A DNA stretch of 64,000 nt from Lanius collurio (taxonomy: Eukaryota > Chordata > Aves > Passeriformes > Laniidae). Shown here piece after piece: positions 53,101 through 64,000 of this stretch (position 1 is its first letter; every line of letters starts with the position of its first letter). The stretch lies in contig JACBWW010000015.1 of assembly GCA_020086605.1 (NCBI GenBank), positions 8,884,554-8,948,553 of the forward strand. Reading direction: 5' to 3'. Position numbers and translations under genes: made by a program. A model generated the notes under the pieces. It ran no database searches. It was not told the DNA's origin and worked only from the letters and a program-made list of their open reading frames with translations.

Positions 53101-53789
53101 TGTTTTTCTACCAAAATTCAACATTCTTTTTATTTTTAAGTATTCTATTTAATCACAATTACCATAAGCATTTCAGACAAATCCAATTTTACTTGACTTT
53201 CATGGATATTTAGAAGCTACTTCTGCCCACAGAGAGTGTCTGTACTTTATTTGCTTTACTTTAGAAAAAGGGGACTTTCCAAAATAAATCTCAGTGTTTC
53301 TTTACTACTCTGGAATGAAAAAAAAAAATCTTCTCTAAAAGGGAGTGTTTTTTCTGCAGGGCTTAATTGAACAGGATCGGATATTGACATTCACTTGTCT
53401 AGGCAAGTTTATCAGATTCAGTATTTTTCTGTCATAATAAAGATAATACAAGACTGAAATGCACTGTTAAACAAAGTATAGGATAAGAAAAATCTACAAA
53501 GAAATTGACATCTGACTCTCTTTTGACATACAATACTGTAGACTATTATACTCGAGCTGTGGCAAAGTGATTTCTTAATCCATTACTAGATCCTAGAGAA
53601 GCACTTCTTTTCTCCTATGATTTCTCTTTTTATTACCAAATATTTGTTTCTTATTCCAAATATATTTAGTGGACAAGAAATTGCATCCAGGGATAGAGAT
53701 ACTACACATAACTGAAGCACCCACTTCTCTGAACAGGGAAATAAAGTCACTGAAGTAGGGAGTTTACAAAGATGTAAAATACCCTCAAT
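41159..53789. other. Long AT-rich non-genic stretch
   Basis: About 12.6 kb contains no gene, RNA gene or CR1 that I can support. Longest frames are 123 codons on the plus strand (45630-46001) and 112 on the minus strand (45764-46102), which overlap each other and are unrecognised. A G-then-A run (ggggaaaaaaaaaaag) lies near 42143-42165, and the word cagctcacct is duplicated in tandem near 41501-41520. A small CpG-bearing patch at 52150-52277 is treated as a finding. Confidence 0.5.
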
Positions 53790-54008
53790 CACAGAATCAC
53801 CAAGGTTTGAACAGACCTTCAAGATCACCTAATTCAAGATCAACTAATCCAGCCTTCACCTAGCACCACCATAATTAACCCTAAACCATATCCCCCAGTA
53901 CCACATCCAGGTGCCTCTTGAGCACTTCCAGAGACAGTGACTCCTCTACCTCCCTGGGCAATTTATTCCAGTCCCTAACCACTTTTTCAGGGAAAAAAAA
54001 TTTCCTAA
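53790..54008 (-). mobile_element. CR1 3' fragment, second subfamily
   Basis: The plus strand opens with cacagaatcaccaaggtttg and continues with accttcaagatcacc, ctaaaccatatcccccagta, ccacatccaggtgcctcttg, cttccagagacagtgactcc and ctccctgggcaatttattcc. This is the CR1 type whose 3' end carries the ctaaaccatgtccc and ccacatc boxes, unlike the copies at 1-4, 27 and 40.7 kb. It is in minus orientation. A partial duplication of the aagatcac/aagatcaac word adds extra bases near 53820-53848. A 110-codon plus-strand frame starting inside it is antisense and not a gene. Confidence 0.85.
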
Positions 54009-54928
54009 GGAAAAGATTATTCCGTGCAACATTCGTTAGTGGAACTACTTCTTATGTTACGGAACAGGTCAGTTTCCCAAAGAGTCATTGCCTTCTTGGC
54101 TTTTCTCACGCACTGCAAAACAGCTTTGTCACAAGAAATTGTTTAATTTTATGTGATTTTATGCACTATATTAATATTAATCAGTACATAAATTCTTATA
54201 ACTTGTTTTCCACTGTTCTCATTACATCCTTTTTCTATTTTAAGCAATAGTGAACAGAAAATGCTGATCATGAAACTGTAAGGTCAAATGACAAGGTTCT
54301 AGAAGAATCTGAGCGAAAACAATATTTTTTGCTGCTAACATTTTGACAACTGTTGTTTTCTACTTGATGTGGGTTATTGTATATTCTCTATACCTGAAGC
54401 AAGATAGCATGGTGATTTCACTAGTAACAATGAGTTACCATTGGAATGGGAATGTTATATAATTATTTCCACATTAAAAAATAAGAAAATATCCCCAACT
54501 TATAATTCCAGAAACACTTGGATAAATTTATTTATTTAAATAATGTAGAAATATCACAATCTGCCATATAAAAAATTTTCAAAATAATTGCCCTTGTGAG
54601 CAGTCAATGAGTTTGTCCATGAAATGCAGTAATAGTTGTAGAAAATTGTTTACTCTGAAGTAAGTAGTAGTGCCTTTTGAACACCATGTATAATGAAAAA
54701 AGATTTAGCCTCAGGCTGGTACTGCACGATCATTATAGCTCTTACATTATACACATACTTTAATTATGCTAATATGGTTATTCTGTCCATTGAACCCATA
54801 TATTAAATTCAGATGATTGAAGTCATTAGCACCATAAAAAAACTCCAGATGAAACTATGGGATGAATATGAAGAAGCATAAAAGATAATTTATGCTTTCC
54901 CAAATGTTGACCTGCAAACAGTTTTAAA
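54009..54928. other. AT-rich non-genic sequence
   Basis: Nothing recognised. Confidence 0.5.
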
Positions 54929-54958
54929 TTTTTTTTTAATTTTTTTTTTTTTTTTTTT
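54929..54958. repeat. T-rich homopolymer tract
   Basis: The tract reads T9, AA, T19 and nothing else. Confidence 0.9.
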
Positions 54959-57900
54959 GCTTTTGATGTATAAAAATAATCTAAGCATTATATATGCATC
55001 TAAAAATTTCAAGCTCTCTTAAAGACTTGTGGAAGAAGTCTAAATAAGTTTAGTGTGGATTTTCAAATCTTAACTTAGGGTGTGAATGTGCTAAATCAGA
55101 GCCTTTTGAAGACCTCTTCCTTCTTACTCTCAGTTCTCACTTTGTCTCTCATTATGCTCCATATGTATTACTTTTACCACAGAGGCAAAACTTTTGAACA
55201 TGGAAGAAAAATGACCAGAGAAACAAGACCAGACTGAACATAAATATGTAGCACAAATCAATCAATACCATTCCCTCCTCCTGGAAACACTACTTTTTGT
55301 TTGTTTTCACCTGCTTTCCTTAACTTCTTCACAAGTACACTAATTATGGTAGTGGAATTGTTTGAAATTGGGTATGAAAAGTTAAGATATTGTGTTCGAT
55401 TTTGAACTGGGGGAGATGTGGAGTTACAAGAAAATTATACCTTTTGTTTCATAGCATTTAGAGGACAGAACTGGTAAGAAAGTCAAAAGAAAACAAACCA
55501 ACAATAATTGCTCCTGACGACCATAGGTCAGCTGCTGTTAATAGATGTGATTTTTCAGCCCATCTCTAATTGTGATTCAGATTGAATGAACATTTTTTTC
55601 TCTTTCAAACTGAATGACAAAATATCCTCAATAACTGGCATTCATTTTTAATCATTACGTTGCCATACAATATTTATGTTTCTGAGAAGCTTGATTTTAG
55701 AGATTATCTAAGAAATAAAAGTAAGGTTATGTCAGTGGACAATCATCTAGACAAGTAATACAAAGCATCCTTGTCACTCCCACTGAGAAAGTGCTCACAC
55801 CTCTGCCTCCTGCTTACTGTGTCACCAAATATCAGAGGTGTTTCCAGCCTATCCTTTTACACATGGATGTTCTTTTTCAGGCAGCACCTTATAGCATTGT
55901 TCACATTTTTGTTATTATGGCTCTTGACATGCCTAGTGAACTCTTCTGTGAATATTCACTCCTTTCTTGCATTGAAGTCAGCCTTTGGCATATCACTGAT
56001 ATAAAGGTTAAAAAAAAAAAAGTTAAAACTGATTCAAGAAAAAGAATGAAACTAAAAATATTATCAAAGAAATGATATGTGAGCAAGGACAAGGTTAAGG
56101 TTACTAATAAGTGCTCATGATAAATCTGCTTTTCTACTCTGTTTCCCTCACCATCATTTGTCTTAGCAAAGTAATGCACAAAGCAAGTGAAGTGGCATTC
56201 CCTGACATCTCTGTGATATTTCCCTCCTTAAACCAATTCCCTCTCTGGCCTTTATCGTCTATTTCCCTGGCCTTAAAACAGCCTTGGAATATCAGATGGC
56301 CCCTGGCAAGATGGACCAGTATGGAATTTCTCCTCTCCCTGTGTGCTTTGGTGGTGGAGCTACACCACTGACTGTGCTTCTTCAGTAGCCAGACCTCAAG
56401 CGGTAGAGATCAACCTCTCTGCAGTGAGTGTACAAGTCTTCTGTTCAACAAGTTTTAATAGTGACCTTTGAAAAATCTTACAGGAGATAAGAGACTGAGG
56501 TTGTATGAATATTTAAGTATTTATACTATAGTCTGGCATACCTTAAAAAACTCTCTCAGCAACAAATGTATAATACTTTTAAGACTAAATAATTTCAATG
56601 AAAACATAGGGGGTACATCTACCCTGGAATTTGTAATAGGAGATGCATATCCTGCATCCTTTTTGTTAATAGTCCTTTTCTCTTAACAGCACTTACTGGA
56701 GAAGTGTGACATTGCCCAACTTGAAACTCTCAGATCCTCAGTTGATGTAAATGATGAAGCTCCATCCATATCAAGATAGATCGGTCATATCAATTTGCAG
56801 CTAGTGAAGCTCTAGAAGGGTAAAACAATTCAGAAGGATGCAAGCATCAAAGACAAGAGAGAAGATCTAGGTCACTGAGGTGTGACAGCACCAGTCAAGG
56901 TCATTTGCATGTTCCCTAATTTCAAAAATCTTTGCAGTATGCAGAAAAACAGGAATAAGGAGTCTGGTCACCCTCACACCTTGTAACTTGTGCACATGCA
57001 ATGTGCTGGCCCAGGTGCACAAGCAAGATCATTTCAGCATTTCCGTGTGAACATGACAAAAAAAATTCACTTTAGTCTCTTCCTTCACTTGATAGGCATT
57101 ATAGCACTACTGTCTCTGCTTTTCTTCCCTAGAATGCTGTTTTGGTAGATTTCAAGTGACACAGCACAACAAAAAGTTACATTTATCCGAATGCTGTCTC
57201 CTTTTGTCCCCCATCATTTACAGTCTGCAGATTTTCATAGATAATACTATGCTCATTCAACTCAGATATTTTTTCCCAAGGGAATGGTTTTTATCATCTA
57301 TGTCACTAGAAGTTAAACAAACTAAGGTCAATAAATCTTGCAAAGACCACTGAGAGAAAAGTAGAAACAAACCTGTGCAATCCAAACAAACAAACCTTCA
57401 AGCAATCCAAAATCAAATGTTTCATACCTGTTATGAGGTTGGTTTTCATCTATTAAATTTTTAGAACTAAAGTAAAATATAAATGAAGAAAATTCTCAGA
57501 TTAAGGAAATGAACTGTACATTTTGAGCCTGCTAGAGGTTGTTTGGTTTCATCACAGTTGTTCAGCTATATATTGTAAATGGTAAAATGCTCCAGTGATC
57601 CTGAATCTTCTAAATGAGTTCATGGCATTTTTTTCCCAACACAAGGCAAGAGAAAGATTACGGCCTGGGCTAAAATCAAATTCTATTTATTCTTAGCTTT
57701 CTAGACATTGAGGTTACAGACCATGTATTTCTTTCCACATACACCAGATATGAAAAAACTGCATGTGGAAAACGAACAAAGAAAACCTCTCAGGTTTTCT
57801 ATCTACTTACGTAATTTCACTCTTCAAACAAGTTTTTGTGAGGCTCATTTGAGCAGTGTAATATTAGAAGTAAAGTAGTGATGGATCAGAGGGTACAGCA

Positions 57901-58044
57901 AAAGGAAGGAGGCCAAACCTGAGTGAGAGCAGGAAGTAGCACGTTCAGACAGAGCTGCATAAAATGTTAACATTGCATATGATGTGCAATACAGTGACTT
58001 TTACATATATTTTCATATGACCATATATATAAAATATTTTAAAA
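54959..58044. other. AT-rich non-genic sequence
   Basis: No gene is supported. Overlapping plus and minus frames at 55771-56179 (77-94 codons) include an A12 run near 56008-56019 and are unrecognised. The 57950-58045 stretch, immediately before the next CR1, is almost entirely A/T. Confidence 0.5.
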
Positions 58045-58200
58045 TGTGAGTTGGAAAAGACCTCTAAGATCATTGAGTCCAACCATTAACATAACACTGC
58101 CAAATCCACCACTAAACCATGGCCCTAAGTATCACATCCACCTATCTTTTAAATACCACTACAGATGTGTACATAACCCATCCCTCAATATAGGCTATTT
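58045..58200 (-). mobile_element. CR1 3' fragment, second subfamily
   Basis: The plus strand reads gttggaaaagacctctaag, atcattgagtccaacc, ccaccactaaaccatggccc and tatcacatccacc, matching the CR1 type with the ctaaaccatgtccc box in minus orientation. The terminal tcatagaatcat tail itself is not preserved, and A/T-rich sequence abuts the element. Similarity fades after about 58170. A 74-codon plus-strand frame across it is antisense. Confidence 0.82.
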
Positions 58201-59219
58201 TAAAATTCTCCTTACTGATATTTGTAATCGATTCTTCCACTTATTCATGCAAAGTAATGCTGTGTTTTAGCTAAATACTCTTTTGTACTAAGTGGTAGGA
58301 GCAAATTATTTCTTATACACTTGATCACTGTGTGCATGCAGAATGTGTAAAAATTTACATTAAACATTTCATTTATCACTGTTGAATAGGAACAGTGGTT
58401 AGCAGTTTAGATATGGTAAAGACAGCTGTTTTGGAAGGTTATTGAAATGAAATGTAGCATACTAAAATATTTGAAGGCTTTCATTTATTTACCTCTGTGC
58501 AAATCTTCTTTAAGATCAGTAATCTTTGAGAAAGTTGCCTTCTGTACCAGATACTGCTTCAATAAAAGTGGATGCCCATGTCGGTTTTCTTTGTAACCAG
58601 TAGATGACAACTCTAGAAGAGAGAAATATTTTAAAACCTAGACTTTTGATGGTTTGGTGCTGGGGGTGGTGATATTTGTACTTCTGAAGCCTGCGTTTAC
58701 CTTCCTACTGCAAACGAGGTGCAAGTAATCTGCTTTGATATACTCACACCTTCATTACTAACATTGACTGACCTTTCTGTACACGTCAGCGACAATAAGT
58801 AGGTTTTTGCAACAAGCCTGTGGGAATGAAAGCAACTTAAAGACACCCTTGTAAAGACTAAGATAAGCTTTTAGTGGGGGAGGGTCATAAGTTAAATTCA
58901 GTACGTAATCAATAACTTGGAATGCATTCTGAAGATTAGAAAAACAGAACAATATTGTAAATTTCAGGCTGCAGACAGCCTCCATAGAAGTATTGCAGTA
59001 TATTCCATTGATAGCAATCCCAAGTCATGTCCTCTGAATTTTAATGCAGCTCAGGTTCCGGAAACAGGATCTGTAGCAGTAATATAATTTTATTAATCAG
59101 GCTGTGTTTGGGTTGATAAGTTTATAATTCACCTGTAAGCAATCAGAGCTATATGTGGGGCCATTCAATTTTTCAACTAAGTCAGGCTACATGAGGAAAG
59201 CAGTTATTTCAAAAGACAA
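58201..59219. other. Non-genic sequence
   Basis: No gene or repeat recognised. Confidence 0.5.
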
Positions 59220-59254
59220 ACTGACAGGGAGTGGATAAGAACTGACAGGGAGTG
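59220..59254. repeat. Short direct repeat, 21-bp period
   Basis: ACTGACAGGGAGTG occurs at 59220-59233 and again at 59241-59254, separated by gataaga. This looks like a small tandem duplication. Confidence 0.85.
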
Positions 59255-59844
59255 AAATAGAACCTTCACCATAAATTTTTGGTTTTGTAGAACGCGCTCC
59301 TCACACTTGGGCTGCAGGAGGTCAGCAGGGATCCATAGCCATACTTGTTGCTGGTTTATGACTCTCTCTAATATAAACCCTTTAGTTCCCACTGCTGCTC
59401 AGTCAGATTGGAACTCCTCAGAAAGCTGAAAGCAATCCCAGCAAGTCCTTTCCTTTCCTATTACATAATTTTCTGAGGAATATAAACCTTACTTCTATTT
59501 CTCTGGCCTAAACCCCTTGGCCCGAAATCCCACCATGGATGTCAGATCATACAGAGCTCAAGTTCTAATTTTTAGCATCAAATCAAAGACAATTCTCTTC
59601 TTTCATATCCTTTAAAGTTCTGATATTTCCTGACTTTTACTCCCCATGCAGCTCAGCTCTTGGCATAAATGAAAATTCCACTTTAAAGAGCATAGAATTG
59701 GCAGACTGGCATGCAGATGAAGTTACAGATCTCAAGGACACTTTCAAGTTGCAAGAGGTGAATGAACACCCAGTAGATTATGAGTCAGAAAATGTCAAAA
59801 TAATCATATTAGGATACTCCTATGGCTTACTTGACCTTTTTGTC
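59255..59844. other. Non-genic sequence
   Basis: Nothing recognised. Confidence 0.5.
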
Positions 59845-59860
59845 TTTTTTTTTTTTTTTT
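59845..59860. repeat. T16 homopolymer
   Basis: Sixteen T are followed by agg. This resembles a polypyrimidine tract plus AG, but no coding exon follows. Confidence 0.9.
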
Positions 59861-60959
59861 AGGAAAAAACCTTCAAATTCCCTTGTACTTGCTTTCTTCC
59901 CCTTACTCAGAAATTAAAACACATTCTTAAAGCCAAGAAAGCCATTGGAAACTGCTCATACTGTTAATATTTTATACCTTGATAGTGGAATGAGTGCCAA
60001 AAAAACCACTACATTTTCAAATTATAATATACGTACTTCAAGGTATTTATAATTAACTCTTGTAGAGCTCTTTAAAAGTAGAGAACAAAATAAATTAACA
60101 GCTTTGTGTAGGGAGAGATAGACAGGAAAAAACTGTTCTTTTTTGAAATACTTTTTTCTCTGACAGAGTAATGCACAACAGCAAAACAAACATGTATCTT
60201 CAGAAAACTTAGCCTCAGATACTGAGCTGAAGTATATTGACTATTTCTGAGATAAGTATGTTATTCATTTCTTTTTGGCAAAAAGATGGACTAACAGCAG
60301 TCTTTAGTTCTGGTGAGGCTGTTATGAGATGATCGTTCAGGTTCTTTCCTTCCCTGCTAGCCCCACAGCCAGGCTTGAAAATGTCTGCAGAAATGAAGTT
60401 ATTCATTCACCATCAGCTACCCCAAAATCCCTCTGTGTGCATTCTTCAGCACATCTGAGGGTTTCTTCTGCAATCCTAGAGCCAGCTGACCTGCAAAGTC
60501 TGTTCATGTCAGCCTGTGGGAATTGTCCTTCACCTGTAAGCTCAGCTGAGGTTCTCACTGTTTTAGGAAGCATTGATCAGTTTAGTTCTGTTCCTACATG
60601 AGAAAATATTCTCCCATGGGAAAATCCAGAATATTACTGCAGTTTGACTACTGCAGCAGAAAAGGAGTCTTTTTTAGACTAAGATTATCCTATAGGGTGA
60701 ATGAAAAAGATTCACTAAAAAGATCACTTTACTATCAAAATATTATTCCAGAGATGTGATTTTCACCATTTCCTGTCAGTGAGGAATAAGTGAGGAATAT
60801 TATAAAAACTTCCTCTCAGTTCCTAGGATAAACTTCATGAATGGTTTATAATGGTTGTGATTAATATATGAATAAAAATATTATGTGAACAGAAAAAAAA
60901 ATCTATATTTTGCCATGGCCTACAGAAATAAGCAGCACTTTTGCCTACAAAAGTGCAAA
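59861..60959. other. Non-genic sequence
   Basis: A 90-codon plus-strand frame (60329-60601) with balanced composition overlaps a 63-codon minus-strand frame. No family is recognised. Confidence 0.5.
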
Positions 60960-61250
60960 CTGTTTGCTCACAGTTATCATTTCACAGAAAAGTCTGCGAT
61001 CCTTATCCAAGTGCCAAATAACTCCATGAAGACCTTGCCTGAAGCCCCTGTGAAAGCCACCTCATCCAGAAAGGGACCAGGACACAGAGATCTCCTGTTC
61101 AGGGTCCAGTCCACAGCACCAGGGCCCATTTCCTTCAGCGTCACTGGGCCCAAATTCCCGGGCCGTGTTTTGCCACAGCTGTTGGATGCATCCTGTGACA
61201 TCACAGAAATTGCTGTGGAATGGCAAGGGAAAAATCCTTGGGATTAGGTT
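60960..61250. other. GC-rich patch with overlapping open frames
   Basis: This is a compositionally distinct, GC-richer block containing words such as gggcccaaattcccgggcc. The plus-strand frame 60885-61247 (120 codons) and minus-strand frame 60977-61204 (75 codons) both stay open across it. The minus-strand product ends in FMELFGTWIRIADFSVK. I do not recognise either product. A retroelement remnant or non-coding exon is possible. Confidence 0.3.
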
Positions 61251-61534
61251 ACTGCAGCCTACATCTCATTCCTGCTGACTTCTCACCAGTTTCCCTAGGC
61301 AGCTAAGATGAAGTGCAATTCATTTTCTTTGCGTGTAGAAGATGACTACATACATTTCAGGAAACCCTTCTTATTATTCAGATGTCCACTCTTAATATAG
61401 AAATAGCCTCTTCCTTCAAGGAGACTGTGTAGAACAGGTAGATCCTATTTAAGATTCCTACTAAGGAGCCATGCTATGAGAAGATGGAACATGTCAGTTC
61501 CCCATATCAGCTCCCAGTAAGATGCTGGCCTGAC
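61251..61534. other. Non-genic sequence
   Basis: Nothing recognised. Confidence 0.45.
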
Positions 61535-61597
61535 ATTGCTAATAAGGAATAGTTAATTCCTAATTAATTGCTAATTGGAATTGCTAATAAGGAATAG
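61535..61597. repeat. Tandem duplication with 45-bp period
   Basis: ATTGCTAATAAGGAATAG occurs at 61535-61552 and again at 61580-61597. The spacer between them carries a third, partial copy (attgctaattgg) and inverted aattcc/ggaatt words. Confidence 0.9.
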
Positions 61598-62329
61598 ATC
61601 TGCCCTCCAGGATGACACTCAGCAGTAACTGAAGACCCTATGCCCTTTTTCAATACAGATCTTCATTACTGATAGTCCTCTATGTGGTACCTACCAGCCT
61701 CCTCCTCTTTGGGATGTCTTCATAAAATCCATGGTGTGCCTGATATAACAGAGAAGCAGAAAAAATGCCATTGAATCACTAATTTTACAACAGAACCTGG
61801 TTTTCTTCTGTTTAAAACCAATAACAAAACATATATTGATATTTATGGAAAAAGAATTATATCTTAAACTATTACCCTGGGATTCATGGGGAAAAAATAA
61901 GTAAGAGGCACTATATATTTCCAGCCTGTTAACATCCAATTCCAACTCTTCTTTTTGGAGTTCTACATTATCTTTTCTAGGTATACACTTCAGTCTTCCC
62001 TTTGCAAGACAGATGTTACAATTTTAAATGAAAATGTTATAATTTAACAGTGAAAAATACTTTTTTAGCAATAACATCAAAATTGTTTGCTGTTCCATTT
62101 ACTTATGAGCTGCAGACTGTATTTATCATTAACAAATATTTCTTGGCAAGATTGGATTAATCTCTAGATTTATTTTTTTTTTTGCTTTCTTGGTCTTCTT
62201 GATTATTAATAAGTTATCATTCATTTATTCTTCTTAAAAATAATGAATTCTTATTAAGGACAGTCTTCTCAAATATTTCTTTTCTTTTAAAAAATCTTGG
62301 ATAACAAGTGAAAACTTAGAAATATTAAA
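61598..62329. other. AT-rich non-genic sequence
   Basis: Nothing recognised apart from short T runs near 62170. Confidence 0.5.
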
Positions 62330-62357
62330 ATATAGACTTAGAAATATAGACTTAGAA
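62330..62357. repeat. 14-bp tandem duplication
   Basis: ATATAGACTTAGAA occurs twice back to back at 62330-62343 and 62344-62357. A related acttagaaatat word lies just upstream. Confidence 0.85.
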
Positions 62358-62586
62358 TTAATAGGCTGTATATATGACTTTGCCTGAAGTGTTTGTCTTT
62401 TTCTGTGCTTTAGTTTGTGCCCATAAATTTTAACAGTAGAAGATAATACCTTCCAGAGAACAGACAGACCTCACTATCACTGTGGATCAAACCTTAGCTT
62501 GTGGGGTTAAAAATATGAGAACTGATGTTTTTCCATTGATATTCACTTTGCATACTTTTTTGCTTCTCTGACTAGTGAGTTTTTTC
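62358..62586. other. Non-genic sequence
   Basis: Nothing recognised in this short interval. Confidence 0.5.
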
Positions 62587-62609
62587 AAAAAAAAAAAAAA
62601 AAAAAAAAA
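62587..62609. repeat. A23 homopolymer
   Basis: Twenty-three A follow a T-rich stretch (gagttttttc). It could be a retroposed poly(A) tail, but no source sequence is recognisable upstream. Confidence 0.9.
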
Positions 62610-64000
62610 GCAAGTGGTCTGCTTGTGGTAGAAAGAAAGGAGAAGGAGAAAGGAAACGGGTAAATTAGGAAAGGAAGGATGCCCTTTCTTGTCCCCTGGC
62701 CAGAAAGCAGTCTGATTTCACCAGCAGGTCAGGAGAAAGCCTGTTGTATAACACAGGTAGTCATCAAACAGGCAGTGATTCCCAGCAGTGACTCCACTGA
62801 CTACTTCTGCATTAAGAGAAACTGAAGGAGGATGTGTCATCACCCAGTCCGTGGTGGTCAGGGTCAGGCAGGGGTAGATGAACACAAGGCATGTAAGCAA
62901 ATGCTACTTTCTGAAAAAGCATGCATGACAAATTAAAGCTGAGGATTTACTGCTGGGCTTCTTCTCTTTTAAAGGATTAATAAAAAAGGAATCTTGATTA
63001 CATTCAATCAACATGAAGGAAGTGAAGTAACAAAATATAAGAAAACTTTCACCTGGGTGTGCATGGAGCTTTTTAACTACGTCATTTATATTTGCCTTAA
63101 ATATATTTCCTCATTGTTTTATTAAATATATACAAGCAAATTCTTTTGTTCATACCTGTCTACTCGCTAGTTGCTTATTGGATACAATGCAAATTAGAGG
63201 AATTTTGAAACAGTTTTGCAGGAACAAAGCAAGGGACTTCATATTTTATAATCAGGATAGTTCCCCAGCTAAAAAAAAAAGACAGCATGGGAGGGAGAAT
63301 AAAAGCATCTACCAAGCATGTAAGAACAATGTTGTTAGCTAGAAACTTAGTGAATATCAGGAGGACTGAGATTATATAGTAAGGAGAAAAGATGGTACAT
63401 GGTATTGTAAAGGGAATTCAAAGGGAAGGAATGACAAGATCAGAGGAAAGAGTCATAAATCCTTTTGACAACTTCAAAGAAAGCAGAGTTGAGAGGAGGA
63501 GATGTACTCACAAGTTTTCATTTTACAGTACTGTATTAATTTTCACAGTCTTTTCCAGTAATGCCCTACTTATTTTCTATCTGTAAATGCATTACCTGTC
63601 TGAAGATCTCAGTTACTGTGGGAATTGCAGAGATCTTGATTACTACAGAAACTTGTTAAAATTACTTTTCTACACACATATCTATGATACCAAGACACTT
63701 TAGTCCCCAAGAAGAGTAAAAGCCTGAGGTTGAAAACAGTGTAGATCACAGTGTTTGCAGGACTCAGTCTGTTTACCTGCACATCCATTATCATGTTTAT
63801 AATGAGCATCAATTCACTTTACTGTATTGGAGAAAGAAAAATATACAAAGTATGAAGTCAGTCTGCAAAAGAAGTGATAGGGGCTTTTTCTTCTCTCTTG
63901 AAGGAGAAAGGAGGAGTTGGGAAAGACAATGACCATGCTTCCATTCTCTGTCCTGTTTTCCAAAAAATTTGGAGAAAAAACCTGAAAAGATACTCATATG
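62610..64000. other. Non-genic sequence
   Basis: Nothing recognised to the end of the window. Purine-rich words (gaaagaaaggagaaggagaaagg) occur at 62630-62660. Frames of 60-67 codons have no family signature. Confidence 0.5.

Noticed and set aside
53918..54250. 110-codon plus-strand frame
   Set aside because: Its first part is antisense CR1 and the remainder is AT-rich flank.
58046..58270. 74-codon plus-strand frame
   Set aside because: It is antisense to a CR1 fragment.
1..64000. CRISPR arrays, operons, tRNA or rRNA genes
   Set aside because: No regularly spaced direct repeats with spacers, no packed gene clusters and no tRNA-like or rRNA-like sequence were seen. The window is vertebrate nuclear DNA in character.

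Overview
The window looks like a piece of a bird nuclear genome, or of a close sauropsid relative. The evidence is a set of CR1 LINE 3' ends, recognisable from the terminal tcatagaatcatagaatgg-type tail, the tttgggttggaag box and the tccaaccc box. They sit in AT-rich, otherwise repeat-poor DNA, with a few short microsatellites. The sequence does not identify the species.

No protein-coding gene, rRNA, tRNA, CRISPR array or bacterial-type operon can be supported. The longest open frames are about 155 codons, none matches a protein family I recognise, and many overlap another frame on the opposite strand. I read the window as a gene desert or part of one very long intron. The only coding-derived sequence I recognise is a decayed C-terminus of the CR1 reverse-transcriptase polyprotein on the minus strand at 1319-1630.

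Layout: 1-4 kb holds three CR1-related pieces, including two copies (1021-1309 and 3634-3929) of a roughly 290-bp CR1-tailed element with a shared non-CR1 head. 4-17 kb is AT-rich single-copy-looking DNA with homopolymer and tetranucleotide tracts. 17-18.3 kb has two microsatellites: a 21-bp higher-order TTGG repeat and (ATCTA)8. 22.3 kb has a purine run followed by a pyrimidine run with inverted arms. 26.5-27.1 kb has two CR1 scraps in opposite orientation. 29 kb has an A/C-only tract. 33.5-35.2 kb is GC-richer and unexplained. 37.4-37.8 kb may be an ancient interspersed repeat. CR1 fragments follow at 40.7, 53.8 and 58.0 kb, the last two from a different CR1 subfamily. A GC-rich patch lies at 60.9-61.25 kb, and local tandem duplications at 59.2, 61.5 and 62.3 kb.

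Seven of the eight CR1-related pieces lie on the minus strand. The most interesting structure is the repeated CR1-tailed element in the first 4 kb, which could be a SINE riding on CR1 machinery or a CR1 variant with a rearranged 3' end. No gene network can be described because no gene is supported.
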